From Phyllobacterium pellucidum (GTDB lineage Bacteria > Pseudomonadota > Alphaproteobacteria > Rhizobiales > Rhizobiaceae), in NCBI RefSeq assembly GCF_013327855.1, contig NZ_JABUMX010000001.1:620001-684000 (forward strand): DNA of 64,000 nucleotides, written 5' to 3'. A program made the position numbers and the translations under genes. The notes below the pieces were generated by a model that was not told where the DNA came from, did not search any database, and saw only the letters and a program-made list of their open reading frames with translations. Numbering within the stretch: the stretch's first letter is position 1; each line of letters opens with the position of its first letter. This document shows positions 16,978 through 26,152 of this stretch, piece by piece.

Positions 16978-18500
16978 CAAGGCCCAACATTCTCATCATC
17001 GTCGTCGATCAATTGAACGGCACGCTTTTTCCGGATGGCCCGGCGCCTTTCATCCACGCGCCGCATCTGAAGGCGCTTGCCAAGCGTTCAGCCCGATTTG
17101 CAAAAACCTATACGGCCTCGCCGCTCTGCGCCCCGGCGCGGGCATCGCTTATGTCGGGCCAATTGCCTTCGCGCACGCGGGTTTACGACAACGCTGCCGA
17201 ATTCGCTTCGGACATTCCGACCTACGCGCATCATTTGCGCCGTGCCGGCTACTACACCGGCCTTTCCGGAAAGATGCATTTTGTTGGACCGGACCAACTC
17301 CACGGTTTCGAAGAGCGGCTGACAACCGATATTTATCCTGCCGATTTCGGCTGGACGCCTGACTATCGCAAGCCCGGCGAGCGGATCGACTGGTGGTATC
17401 ACAATCTCGGATCGGTGACCGGCGCCGGCGTTGCCGAGATCACCAACCAGATGGAATATGACGACGAGGTTGCGTTTCACGCCCGGCAGAAGCTCTACCA
17501 GCTTTCGCGCGAAGCCGATGATCATGCACGGCGCCCCTGGTGCCTGACCGTTTCCTTCACGCATCCGCACGACCCCTATGTCGCCCGCCGCAAATATTGG
17601 GATCTCTACGAAGGTTCGGAAGCCCTCGACCCCGCTGTCGACGAGATTGGTTTTGCCGATCAGGATCCGCATTCGCAGCGTCTGCTCAAGGCCTGCGACT
17701 ACGAGGCCTTCGACATTACGGCCGATCAGGTACGCAAGGCGCGCCAGGGCTACCTCGCCAACATTTCCTATATCGATGACAAGGTCGGCGAGATTCTCGA
17801 TGTTCTTCAGACGACCCGGATGCTTGACGATACGATCATCGTCTTCACCTCGGATCACGGCGACATGCTCGGCGAGCGCGGCCTGTGGTTCAAGATGAAC
17901 TTCTTCGAAGGCTCGGCACGCGTGCCGCTCATGATCGCTGGCAAGGGCATCGACGCGCAGCTTGTCGAGGCGCCCGTATCGACGCTGGATATCACGCCGA
18001 CACTGGCAGCACTTGGCGGTGTGGATATTGCCGAAGTACTGCCATGGACCGATGGTGAGGACCTTGGCCCGCTCATGCGCGGCGATGTGGCGCGCAAATC
18101 ACCCGTGCTTTTGGAATATGCGGCTGAAGGCTCCAATGCACCGCTCGTTGCGCTGCGCGACGGTAAATACAAGTTCGTGCACTGCGAGATCGACCCGCCG
18201 CAACTCTTTGATCTTGAATCGGATCCGCACGAACTCAACAATCTTGCGGGCGATCCCGGTCACGCGGGGGCAGTCGCGGATTTCACGGAAAAGGCTCGTG
18301 CGCGCTGGGATATGGCCGCCTTCGATGCAGCAGTGCGCGAGAGTCAGGCGCGGCGCTGGGTGGTCTACGAAGCATTGCGCAACGGTTCGTACTACCCCTG
18401 GGACTATCAGCCGCTGCAAAAAGCCTCCGAGCGCTACATGCGCAATCATATGGATTTGAACGTTCTGGAAGAGAATGCCCGCTATCCGCGTGGCGAGTGA
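16974..18500 (+). CDS. betC: Choline-sulfatase
   Basis: Hydrolyses choline-O-sulfate (and slowly phosphocholine) to choline and sulfate in the cytoplasm. At 508 residues it is a type I sulfatase: metal ligands start at VVDQ (residues 10-13), and the formylglycine site is [14 protein letters not shown] with Cys52 (CxPxR). Further metal ligands are in [15 protein letters not shown]. The C-terminal tail ([12 protein letters not shown]...[19 protein letters not shown], shortened) is the choline-sulfatase-specific extension. It overlaps betI and betA at both ends. A formylglycine-generating enzyme would be needed in trans and is not in this window. Confidence 0.95.
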   Translation: MTRPNILIIVVDQLNGTLFPDGPAPFIHAPHLKALAKRSARFAKTYTASPLCAPARASLMSGQLPSRTRVYDNAAEFASDIPTYAHHLRRAGYYTGLSGKMHFVGPDQLHGFEERLTTDIYPADFGWTPDYRKPGERIDWWYHNLGSVTGAGVAEITNQMEYDDEVAFHARQKLYQLSREADDHARRPWCLTVSFTHPHDPYVARRKYWDLYEGSEALDPAVDEIGFADQDPHSQRLLKACDYEAFDITADQVRKARQGYLANISYIDDKVGEILDVLQTTRMLDDTIIVFTSDHGDMLGERGLWFKMNFFEGSARVPLMIAGKGIDAQLVEAPVSTLDITPTLAALGGVDIAEVLPWTDGEDLGPLMRGDVARKSPVLLEYAAEGSNAPLVALRDGKYKFVHCEIDPPQLFDLESDPHELNNLAGDPGHAGAVADFTEKARARWDMAAFDAAVRESQARRWVVYEALRNGSYYPWDYQPLQKASERYMRNHMDLNVLEENARYPRGE

Positions 18501-18508
18501 GACCGGGC

Positions 18509-20158
18509 ATGGAAGCAGATTTCGTCATTATCGGTTCGGGTTCCGCCGGCTCCGCCATGGCCTACCGCCTGTCGGAAGACGGCAAGCATTCGGTGATTGT
18601 CATCGAATATGGCGGCACCGATATCGGGCCCTTCATCCAGATGCCGGCCGCGCTTTCCTTCCCGATGAACATGAGCACCTATGATTGGGGTTTCAGCTCC
18701 GAACCCGAGCCGCACCTCGGCGGTCGCAGGCTGGTCACGCCGCGTGGCAAGGTCATCGGTGGATCGTCGTCGATCAACGGTATGGTCTATGTGCGCGGCC
18801 ACGCCCACGACTTCGATCACTGGGCCGAGACCGGCGCCGCCGGCTGGTCCTATGCCGATGTGCTGCCCTATTTCAAGCGGATGGAAAATTCGCATGGCGG
18901 CGAGGCGGGATGGCGCGGCACGGACGGCCCGCTCAACGTGCAGCGCGGGCGCCGCGACAATCCCCTGTTTCACGCCTTCGTCGAGGCAGGCAAGGAAGCA
19001 GGCTTCGAAGTCACCGACGACTATAACGGCTCGAAGCAGGAAGGCTTCGGAGCGATGGAGCAGACCATCTACAAGGGGCGGCGCTGGTCGACGGCGAACG
19101 CCTATCTGCGCCCTGCCCTCAAGCGCCAGAATGTCAGCCTCGTCAATGGGTTCGCGCGCCGTGTGATCATCGAGAATCAGCGCGCGACCGGCGTCGAGAT
19201 AGCGCGGCGCGGCAAAACCGAAATTGTCCGGGCGCGGCGCGAAGTGATCATTGCCGCCTCTTCCATCAACTCCCCCAAGCTGCTCATGCTGTCCGGCATC
19301 GGTCCGGCCGCGCACCTCAAGGCGCACGGCATCGATGTTGTCGCTGATCGGGCAGGTGTCGGCCAGAACCTGCAGGACCACCTCGAAGTCTATATTCAGC
19401 AGGAAAGCCTCAAGCCGATAACGCTCAATTCCAAACTCGGGCTTGTTTCCAAGGCGATGATCGGGGCCGAGTGGCTGTTCTTCAAAAGCGGGCATGGTGC
19501 CACAAACCATTTCGAATCCGCAGCCTTCGTGCGGTCGAAACCCGGTATCGATTATCCGGACATCCAGTACCATTTCCTGCCCGCCGCGATCCGCTACGAC
19601 GGCAAGGCGGCTGCCAAGGGCCATGGCTTCCAGGCCCACGTCGGACCAATGCGCTCGAAGTCGCGCGGCAGCGTAACGCTGGCCTCATCGGATCCGTTCG
19701 AAAAGCCGAAGATCGTCTTCAACTACATGTCGCATCCGGACGACTGGAGCGACTTCCGCCATGCCGTGCGCCTGACCCGCGAGATTTTCGGCCAGTCCGC
19801 ACTTACCCCTTATCGCGGCCGCGAAATTTCCCCGGGCTCGCACGTGCAATCGGATGATGAAATCGACGATTTCCTGCGCGAACATGCCGAGAGCGCCTTT
19901 CATCCCTGCGGTACCTGCAAGATGGGCGCGACCAGTGACCCGACCGCCGTGGTCGATCCGCAATGTCGTGTCATCGGGGTGGAGGGACTTCGCGTTGCCG
20001 ATTCGTCGATTTTTCCGCGCGTGACCAACGGCAATCTCAACGGTCCATCGATCATGACCGGCGAAAAGGCTTCGGACCATATTCTCGGTCGCGATCCACT
20101 GCCGCGTTCCAACCAGGAGCCCTGGATCAATCCGCGCTGGCAGGTGAGTGACCGGTAA
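18509..20158 (+). CDS. betA: Choline dehydrogenase (GMC oxidoreductase)
   Basis: FAD enzyme that oxidises choline to betaine aldehyde, and can go on to betaine, at the inner membrane. The dinucleotide motif GSGSAG is at residues 9-14, the GMC signature region [18 protein letters not shown] near 80-97, and the active-site His in HPCGTCKMG near 465, with the Asn of [14 protein letters not shown] near 508. Its 549-residue length matches the family. A GTG at 18497 overlapping the betC stop could start the gene, but the ATG at 18509 gives the conserved [21 protein letters not shown] terminus. It precedes betB, the reverse of the Sinorhizobium order. Confidence 0.94.
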   Translation: MEADFVIIGSGSAGSAMAYRLSEDGKHSVIVIEYGGTDIGPFIQMPAALSFPMNMSTYDWGFSSEPEPHLGGRRLVTPRGKVIGGSSSINGMVYVRGHAHDFDHWAETGAAGWSYADVLPYFKRMENSHGGEAGWRGTDGPLNVQRGRRDNPLFHAFVEAGKEAGFEVTDDYNGSKQEGFGAMEQTIYKGRRWSTANAYLRPALKRQNVSLVNGFARRVIIENQRATGVEIARRGKTEIVRARREVIIAASSINSPKLLMLSGIGPAAHLKAHGIDVVADRAGVGQNLQDHLEVYIQQESLKPITLNSKLGLVSKAMIGAEWLFFKSGHGATNHFESAAFVRSKPGIDYPDIQYHFLPAAIRYDGKAAAKGHGFQAHVGPMRSKSRGSVTLASSDPFEKPKIVFNYMSHPDDWSDFRHAVRLTREIFGQSALTPYRGREISPGSHVQSDDEIDDFLREHAESAFHPCGTCKMGATSDPTAVVDPQCRVIGVEGLRVADSSIFPRVTNGNLNGPSIMTGEKASDHILGRDPLPRSNQEPWINPRWQVSDR

Positions 20159-20189
20159 GGTATCCATACGCATTCAAAGGAGAGCACCC

Positions 20190-21653
20190 ATGCGCGCGCA
20201 GCCGAAGGCATCGCATTTCATCAACGGCCGGTTTGTCGAGGACAAGGCGGGCAAGCCGCTTGATGTGATCTACCCGGCTACCGGCGAGACCATCGCCAGG
20301 CTTTTCGGCGCAACGCCTGCCCTCATCGACGAGGCGGTTCAGGCGGCAGCCGCGGCGCAACCCGCCTGGGCGGCGCTGAAACCGGTAGAGCGTGGCCGCA
20401 TCCTGCGCCGCGCCGCCGATATCCTGCGCGCCCGCAATGCCGAGATCGCTGAACTTGAAACGCTCGATACCGGTAAGGCCATTCAGGAAACGCTCGTCGC
20501 CGATCCAGCCTCGGCCGCCGATGCACTCGAATTCTACGGCGGCATCATTGCCGGGTTTAATGGCGAGATGATCGAGCTTGGCGGCTCCTACGCCTATACG
20601 AGGCGCGAAGCTCTCGGCGTCTGCGTCGGCATCGGCGCCTGGAACTATCCGATCCAGGGCGCCGGCTGGAAATCGGCACCGGCTCTCGCAGCGGGCAATG
20701 CCATGATCTTCAAGCCTTCGGAAAACACGCCGCTTTCTGCTCTGGCGCTCGCGGAAATCTACAAGGAAGCCGGCCTGCCTGACGGCTTGTTCAACGTTGT
20801 CCAGGGTTTTGGCGATGTCGGCTCCCAGCTCGTCGACCATCCGCTCGTCGCCAAGGTATCGTTGACCGGCTCCGTGCCGACCGGCAAGCGGGTCCTTGCC
20901 CAGGCGGGCTCGCACATGAAGCATGCGACAATGGAACTCGGCGGCAAGTCCCCGCTCATCATCTTTGACGATGCCGACGTGGAGAATGCGGTCGGCGGTG
21001 CGCTTCTCGGCAATTTCTATTCGACCGGCCAGGTCTGCTCCAACGGTACACGTGTTTTCGTCCAGGGTGGTATCAAGGATCGCTTCCTGGAGCGCCTGAC
21101 GACCCGCACGAAAGCCATCCGCCTCGGCGACCCGCTCGACCCTGACATCCACCTTGGACCGCTCGTCAACGCGGCGCAGCGCGACAAGGTCGTGTCCTAC
21201 ATCGAGAAGGGCAAGGAAGAGGGGGCGACTCTCCATTACGGCGGCGGCGTACCGCAGATGCAGGGATTTGAAGGCGGCTGCTTCGTCGAGCCGACCATCT
21301 TTACCAATGTGACCGACAATATGATCATTGCCCGTGAGGAGATATTCGGGCCGGTCATGGCCGTTCTCGATTTCAAGGACGAGGACGAGGTCATCGAGCG
21401 CGCCAACGACACGGAATTTGGACTGTCGGCTGGCGTGTTCACGCAGGATCTTGCGCGAGCGCATCGGGTCATCAGCCAGATGAAGGCCGGCACCTGCTGG
21501 ATCAACACGTACAATCTTGCGCCGGTGGAAATGCCTTTCGGAGGGTTCAAACAGTCTGGCGTCGGGCGTGAGAATGGCCTCGCCGCGCTTTACCACTATA
21601 GCCAGATAAAATCGGTCTATGTGGAGACAGGGAAGGTCGAAAGCCCTTACTGA
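20190..21653 (+). CDS. betB: Betaine-aldehyde dehydrogenase
   Basis: NAD(P)+-dependent enzyme that makes glycine betaine from betaine aldehyde, the last step of the osmoprotectant pathway. The 487 residues show the substrate and cofactor motifs [20 protein letters not shown] and [12 protein letters not shown], the general base Glu in [10 protein letters not shown] (about residue 250) and the catalytic Cys in [11 protein letters not shown] (about 283). The signature [10 protein letters not shown] follows. The ATG at 20190 has a strong AAAGGAG upstream, so the longer frame from 20148 was rejected. It is the last gene of betICAB, with its stop 15 bases from the convergent GDP-mannose gene. Confidence 0.95.
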   Translation: MRAQPKASHFINGRFVEDKAGKPLDVIYPATGETIARLFGATPALIDEAVQAAAAAQPAWAALKPVERGRILRRAADILRARNAEIAELETLDTGKAIQETLVADPASAADALEFYGGIIAGFNGEMIELGGSYAYTRREALGVCVGIGAWNYPIQGAGWKSAPALAAGNAMIFKPSENTPLSALALAEIYKEAGLPDGLFNVVQGFGDVGSQLVDHPLVAKVSLTGSVPTGKRVLAQAGSHMKHATMELGGKSPLIIFDDADVENAVGGALLGNFYSTGQVCSNGTRVFVQGGIKDRFLERLTTRTKAIRLGDPLDPDIHLGPLVNAAQRDKVVSYIEKGKEEGATLHYGGGVPQMQGFEGGCFVEPTIFTNVTDNMIIAREEIFGPVMAVLDFKDEDEVIERANDTEFGLSAGVFTQDLARAHRVISQMKAGTCWINTYNLAPVEMPFGGFKQSGVGRENGLAALYHYSQIKSVYVETGKVESPY

Positions 21654-21668
21654 TCGACCAAGTGCCCG

Positions 21669-23912
21669 TTACTTGCCGACATAATCCACGTATTGCGTGA
21701 GCGCGCAGACGAGGTGATAGAAGATCGAGGCGGGAACGTCTTCCGCCTTGGCGCGGCCGGTCTCGTCGATGAGATCGATCCACAGCCCCCTCGGCGCCGG
21801 TTCGATGTGCCAGCGAAACAGCCGGCCCACACGCGCCTCGATCTCCGGCTTCAAATTCGGGCCGCCATTGCCGTCAAGCGCGATAGCCGCCTTAACGGCT
21901 TCAGTCTGCGGCCAACTGCGTGAATTGGTGTCGAGCGGCAGGCCATGGCGCGACACGGCGCCATAGGCAAGGCCCGTCGCCCGGTTGAGGCCGTTGGCAA
22001 TGGCCGAGGAATAGAGCTTGCGCGCAAAGCGGACGAGATCCTTTTGCCCGGATGCGGCGGCGAAATTGACGAGCAACGAAGCCCATTCGAAGTGATGGCC
22101 GGGTTCGGTCCACTCGCCTTCCTCGCCGGGCGCCCGCTCCCAATCATTGGTAAAGTACTCGCCCAGCGTCCAAGTTTCCGCATCGAACATGTGGTGGCGG
22201 AAAAGATCGACGATGCGCGCCGCCCGTTGCAGATAGTCGCGATTGCCGGTGGCGTTATACCAGGCCAGAAACGCTTCGAGCAGGTGCATGTGCGGGTTGG
22301 AGCGGCGCAGGCCCTTGCCGTCCGGGGTTTCCAGAAAGCCGGTCAGGCGCGCATCGGCGAGATACTCGTCGATGAAGGCAAATGTTTCGGTGCCGAGCGC
22401 GAGCGCTCCCGAATGGCCAGCCTTATGCGCATGGGCAAGCGCCAGCAGGACGAAGGACTGGTCATAAGCATCTTCCGTGGCGTCGAGCACGCTGCCGTCT
22501 GGGTTGAAGGTCTTGACCCAGCCGCCGCGGTCGGTACGGCCGTTCCTGGTGATAAAATCGATCCCGTGATCGATCAGCGCCGCTGCCGGGCCGTCCCAGC
22601 CCATTTCGTGGGCGACGGCAAAGGCATAGATCTGCCTGCCGATGGTGCGCATGCGTTTCGGCTTGGCAACCGGCGTCGACTCGAAGGACAGCGCCTCGTG
22701 AAATCCGCCGAAACGCTCATCAACGCCGACGGTCGACCACAGCGGCAGCGTCTCACTGAACAGCCAGTGGCGCACGCGGTTGGCATAGGCGCCGACCTGC
22801 GGGAGCCTGTCTTGCGAAGGGGTGAACTTGGTTTCGAGCCGTCCCGACTTTTCCAGTTGCTCGACGATCTTGCGCACGTTCTGGCTTTCGCTGACCGGGG
22901 CGACGAAGGTTGCATCCGCCGTCGCTACAACAGCGGTGTCGCGCAGGCCTACGACAGAAAGCAGCCCGCCTTCGCTGCGCAGATAGCTGTGCTCGCAGTC
23001 GATGGCGACGACATCGCCAACTATGACGTTGCCGTTGGCGTCGACCGAACCTACATCGAGCAGCGACTGCCAGGAGCCGAGGTCGTTCCAGCGGAAGGTC
23101 GCCGGGACGAGCGCGATACCCGAAGCCCGTTCCATGATGGCGTAGTCGACGGAAATCGAGGGCACTTCGGCATAAAGCTCATAGGGAAGATAGGTGCCGG
23201 AAACATTGGTGTCGGCAGCGTCGAGTGCGGCGACGGCCTTGTCCCATATTTCCGCAGCGTGCGTTTTGAAGGCTGCGCGCATGGCGCTGGCACGGAAAAG
23301 AAAAATGCCGGCATTCCACAAAAAATTGCCCGATTCCAGATAGTCCTTGGCCTTGGCTTCGTTCGGCTTTTCGACAAAGCGCACGACATCGCGCGTGCCC
23401 TCGCCCGTCGCCCCGACCTCGATATAGCCGAAGCCGGTCTCGGGACGGTCCGGCTTGATGCCAAAGACAACGATCCGCCCGGCCTTTGCCGCGGCAACGC
23501 CGGCTTCAACGGTGTTCCAGAAATCGCGATCGGTGGTGATCTCATGGTCGGAAGGCACGACGAGCACAAGGTCGTCGCCATGCTCCCGCAAGGTCACTTC
23601 GGTGGCAAGCACCACGGCCGAGGCAGTGTTGCGGCCCATCGGCTCGAGGATCGGCCGCCCACCCGCGAGGTCGACGCCGGCAAGATCATGCTGGATGCGC
23701 GCGGCGTGTCGTTCCGAGGCGAGAAGATAGACAGGTACAGCCGTGTCGTCTGCCCGCGCGCTCATGCGCCGGACCGTTCGTAACAACATCGAACCTTGAC
23801 CGGAAAGATTGTGGAACTGCTTCGGAAAATCCTCGCGCGACAGCGGCCATAGCCGCGAACCAACACCGCCGCTCATGACGAAGCTGATGATCTTCTGCTT
23901 TTCCGCCGCCAT
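21669..23912 (-). CDS. Bifunctional mannose-1-phosphate guanylyltransferase / AGE-fold isomerase
   Basis: A 747-residue fusion. The N-terminal part (1 to about 350) is a ManC-type nucleotidyltransferase with MSGGVGSRLWPLSRED and PKQF (residues 14-33), EPMGRNTA, VVPSDHEI and FVEKPNEAKA; it makes GDP-mannose from mannose-1-phosphate and GTP. The C-terminal part (about 375-747) is an (alpha/alpha)6 barrel of the N-acylglucosamine 2-epimerase family, used here probably as a mannose-6-phosphate isomerase; note HMHLLEAFLAWY and EPGHHFEWASLL with the likely catalytic His residues. The usual cupin isomerase domain of ManC/ManA fusions is replaced by the AGE fold, as in other Rhizobiales. The ATG at 23912 is favoured over an upstream TTG. 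The product could feed exopolysaccharide or O-antigen. Confidence 0.88.
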   Translation of the reverse strand: MAAEKQKIISFVMSGGVGSRLWPLSREDFPKQFHNLSGQGSMLLRTVRRMSARADDTAVPVYLLASERHAARIQHDLAGVDLAGGRPILEPMGRNTASAVVLATEVTLREHGDDLVLVVPSDHEITTDRDFWNTVEAGVAAAKAGRIVVFGIKPDRPETGFGYIEVGATGEGTRDVVRFVEKPNEAKAKDYLESGNFLWNAGIFLFRASAMRAAFKTHAAEIWDKAVAALDAADTNVSGTYLPYELYAEVPSISVDYAIMERASGIALVPATFRWNDLGSWQSLLDVGSVDANGNVIVGDVVAIDCEHSYLRSEGGLLSVVGLRDTAVVATADATFVAPVSESQNVRKIVEQLEKSGRLETKFTPSQDRLPQVGAYANRVRHWLFSETLPLWSTVGVDERFGGFHEALSFESTPVAKPKRMRTIGRQIYAFAVAHEMGWDGPAAALIDHGIDFITRNGRTDRGGWVKTFNPDGSVLDATEDAYDQSFVLLALAHAHKAGHSGALALGTETFAFIDEYLADARLTGFLETPDGKGLRRSNPHMHLLEAFLAWYNATGNRDYLQRAARIVDLFRHHMFDAETWTLGEYFTNDWERAPGEEGEWTEPGHHFEWASLLVNFAAASGQKDLVRFARKLYSSAIANGLNRATGLAYGAVSRHGLPLDTNSRSWPQTEAVKAAIALDGNGGPNLKPEIEARVGRLFRWHIEPAPRGLWIDLIDETGRAKAEDVPASIFYHLVCALTQYVDYVGK

Positions 23913-24056
23913 CGAATGCAGCCCCGCACTTTCTAAGTATTGAAGACTTGATGCCAATCGATACAGGAGTTTGGAGGGCGATCACAGAGGAAAATAAGGC
24001 GTAGGACGCTCGGAAAAAGGTTTCCAGAGCATTATCAAAAAGTGGATAGAAACGAC

Positions 24057-24085
24057 TTGCAGGTACCGAGACCGGACGGTATATA
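24057..24085 (+). promoter_or_regulatory. tRNA-Pro promoter
   Basis: TTGCAG (24057-24062) and TATATA (24080-24085) are separated by exactly 17 bases, ending 17 bases before the tRNA. The GC-rich CCGCGCG after the -10 is a discriminator of the type seen at stringently controlled stable-RNA promoters. Confidence 0.7.
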
Positions 24086-24102
24086 CCGCGCGTCACTGGT
24101 TA

Positions 24103-24179
24103 CGGAGTGTAGCGCAGCCTGGTAGCGCACCTGCTTCGGGAGCAGGGGGTCGGAGGTTCGAATCCTCTCACTCCGACCA
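24103..24179 (+). tRNA. tRNA-Pro (anticodon CGG)
   Basis: A 77-base cloverleaf with acceptor stem CGGAGTG/CACTCCG, D arm GCGCAGCCTGGTAGCGC, anticodon stem CCTGC/GCAGG with loop TTCGGGA (anticodon at 24137-24139), T arm with TTCGAAT, and an encoded CCA end. It reads CCG codons. A good promoter lies upstream, and a CTTTTT run at 24208-24214 may end the transcript. Confidence 0.96.
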
Positions 24180-24216
24180 GTTGAATCAGGCCAAGCCACG
24201 GCAATACGCTTTTTAG

Positions 24217-25056
24217 TCAGCAACGCTTGAAAATATCCTCAAGATATACAGCGGCCTTCGCTTGAGGCGTTGTCTTCATTCGTGTCGGCGCAAAAACAAA
24301 ACGCCGATCGAAACGGGCTTGGTTTACGGGGCTCATGGCCAAGACGTCGATTTGCCGATCGAGTTCTGCTCCATCAGCGAAGCGCTTGTATGCCGTTCCA
24401 ACATCCTCGCGGACATTGGCGTTTTGAACAGCAGGAACTCCGGGAATGGACAACCCTACGGTTCTGCAAAAATCGTCAATCGTATCATTCAAGGGATATG
24501 GCCGAATAATCGTCTCGATTTGCTTCTTTGAGAGGCCGTCGCTCACTCGCTCGTAATCGAACCAAAATATCCAAGACTCATATTGAAGAAACCCTAGGTC
24601 GAGTATCTCTTCAAGATATTCGGAAAAACTCCGCCGGAACCCGTGCTTTAGCAATTCCAGATAAAGACTTTCGGCGTAGTCAGCCGGCCTACGCAGATAG
24701 ATTACGATCTTGGGCTTAATCGCAAGCCACTGAAGATCGTCAAGAAAATCGTAAAAACCATCATTCTCTACGAGACAGCCTTCGAAGTCTTCACTCGACA
24801 GCAGGATATTTCGAAGCGGCGTATCCAGCATTTCAGCGACGAGATCGGCCGGTCGAGAGGCCGTACCCACCGCACGGGGATCATTCATAAAGACCCATGC
24901 GGCCAGATGATGACCACTCATCGCGCGGCAAGCGCGAGGATAAAGAAATCCTGCGGCTTCGATGGCCGATTGCTGAAGCTGCAAGAAGTTTTGGAGCGCC
25001 GTAGTTCCCGTTTTATGCAATCCAACATGAACGTAGCAACTTTTCTCGATCAGCAT
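24217..25056 (-). CDS. Sulfotransferase-like protein (PAPS-binding P-loop)
   Basis: A 279-residue protein that starts with the sulfotransferase 5'-phosphosulfate loop, HVGLHKTGTTALQNFL (residues 9-24). It goes on to a 3'-phosphate-binding strand, PKIVIYLRRPADYAESLYLEL (trimmed: IVIYLRRPADYAES), in the middle. It would transfer sulfate from PAPS to a carbohydrate or other acceptor. The rest is not recognisable to me. Base composition is clearly more AT-rich than the neighbours and codon choice is less biased, which suggests recent acquisition. It lies directly downstream of, and opposite to, tRNA-Pro. GAGAG precedes the chosen ATG; a longer frame to 25188 exists. PAPS would come from CysDNC encoded further on. 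Confidence 0.65.
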   Translation of the reverse strand: MLIEKSCYVHVGLHKTGTTALQNFLQLQQSAIEAAGFLYPRACRAMSGHHLAAWVFMNDPRAVGTASRPADLVAEMLDTPLRNILLSSEDFEGCLVENDGFYDFLDDLQWLAIKPKIVIYLRRPADYAESLYLELLKHGFRRSFSEYLEEILDLGFLQYESWIFWFDYERVSDGLSKKQIETIIRPYPLNDTIDDFCRTVGLSIPGVPAVQNANVREDVGTAYKRFADGAELDRQIDVLAMSPVNQARFDRRFVFAPTRMKTTPQAKAAVYLEDIFKRC

Positions 25057-25265
25057 CTTGCGTTCTCTCAGGGCCAGAAAACGTTTATACTGGGCTATCG
25101 AGTTTAGGCAACTTGTACGCGTATAAGATTGTAGTGAAAACACGCGCTTCAAGCGAAGATGGATTCTGACCATCGTCTTTAACCCCATGAGGTTAGCCCA
25201 CAGTGGTGTAAATCCATTGCGGTGCAGCTTTGCTAGAATGGCGTGATCAATAAGGGGTTATTGAT

Positions 25266-25343
25266 GTGAACGACGCTACACTTATCCTGCTTTCCATCTT
25301 TACGGTCATCGGTGCATATCTGTTCTACGTGCCTCCACTGTAG
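25266..25343 (+). CDS. Candidate 25-residue hydrophobic membrane peptide
   Basis: A GTG-started small ORF encoding MNDATLILLSIFTVIGAYLF followed by YVPPL. It is almost wholly one membrane helix (residues 5-21) with an acidic N-terminal residue. AAGGGG lies eight bases before the GTG, a good ribosome-binding site. It stands alone between the sulfotransferase-like gene and the ABC importer operon. No homologue is recognised; short single-helix peptides of this type are often regulators or subunits of membrane proteins, but nothing here shows which. The 209 bases between the sulfotransferase start and this ORF show no other feature. Confidence 0.4.
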   Translation: MNDATLILLSIFTVIGAYLFYVPPL

Positions 25344-25378
25344 ACCAAGCGGCCGGCATCCGCGAATGTTTGCGCGCT

Positions 25379-26152
25379 CTAAAATATGAGCCGCGGAACA
25401 GCCTCGATCAACGCACGCGTGGTCTCGGTTTTTGGCGCTTTGAGCACCGTCTCCGTATCGCCGCTTTCGACGATTCGCCCTTCGTCCAGCACGATCAAGC
25501 GCTCGGCGAAAGCGCGGACGACGGCAAGGTCGTGCGATATGAAGATGTAGGCAACGCCGGTTTGCTCCTTCAGATCGAGGAGCAGGTTAAGGATCTGGGC
25601 ACGCACCGAAACATCGAGCGCGGATATGGGCTCGTCCAAAACGATCAGTTCCGGCTTGGTCATGATCGCCCTTGCTATCGCCACTCTTTGCCGCTGGCCG
25701 CCTGAAAGCTGACGTGGCGGACGATCGATCAAATCTGTGCCGAGTCCGACGCGCTCGAGTGCGGCACCGATCGTCGCGCCATAGTCGCCGGGGTTGGCAA
25801 GTCCATGCAGGCGCAACGGGTCCTCAAGAACATCGCGGACGGTGGCGCGTGGATTGAAAGCCGCGAGCGGATCCTGGAATACCATCTGGAATCGGCTGCG
25901 ACGCCGGCGAAGACGCTCGCCGCTCAAGGCGGTGATATCCTGCCCGGCCAGATGGATGGACCCCTTGTCCGGCTCGGCAAGGCGCATGATCAGGCGCGCG
26001 AGCGTGGTCTTGCCTGAACCCGAAGCCCCAGCCACGGCCAGCGTTTCGCCCGGAGCGAGCACAAAACTGATATCCCGCAGGCCAGCCCCGCCCCGATCGC
26101 CGAAGCGTTTGCTGATATTTTTGACTTCGAGGATCGGAGTGGGCGACATCAT
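25379..26152 (-). CDS. ABC importer ATPase (peptide/nickel class, DppF-like)
   Basis: Second nucleotide-binding subunit of the importer, 257 residues. Walker A is GASGSGKTTLAR (about residues 42-53), the signature LSGGQRQRVAIARA and Walker B LIVLDEPISALDVS follow, then the H-loop FISHDLAVVRA. It powers substrate uptake from the cytoplasmic side as a heterodimer with the next gene upstream in the operon. It overlaps that gene by four bases and is the last gene of the six-gene minus-strand operon. The C-terminal extension of OppF/DppF with a conserved cysteine cluster is absent, as the chain ends shortly after the core. Confidence 0.92.
   Translation of the reverse strand: MMSPTPILEVKNISKRFGDRGGAGLRDISFVLAPGETLAVAGASGSGKTTLARLIMRLAEPDKGSIHLAGQDITALSGERLRRRRSRFQMVFQDPLAAFNPRATVRDVLEDPLRLHGLANPGDYGATIGAALERVGLGTDLIDRPPRQLSGGQRQRVAIARAIMTKPELIVLDEPISALDVSVRAQILNLLLDLKEQTGVAYIFISHDLAVVRAFAERLIVLDEGRIVESGDTETVLKAPKTETTRALIEAVPRLIF

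Noticed and set aside
20127..21596. A 489-codon minus-strand open frame over betB
   Set aside because: Antisense shadow of a clear aldehyde dehydrogenase; no family similarity and no ribosome site.
21945..23783. A 612-codon plus-strand open frame over the GDP-mannose fusion
   Set aside because: Antisense shadow; composition rather than protein-like, and the minus-strand frame carries all the motifs.
24180..25260. Integrase-borne genomic island at tRNA-Pro
   Set aside because: No integrase, excisionase or duplicate of the tRNA 3' end was found; only base composition suggests transfer.
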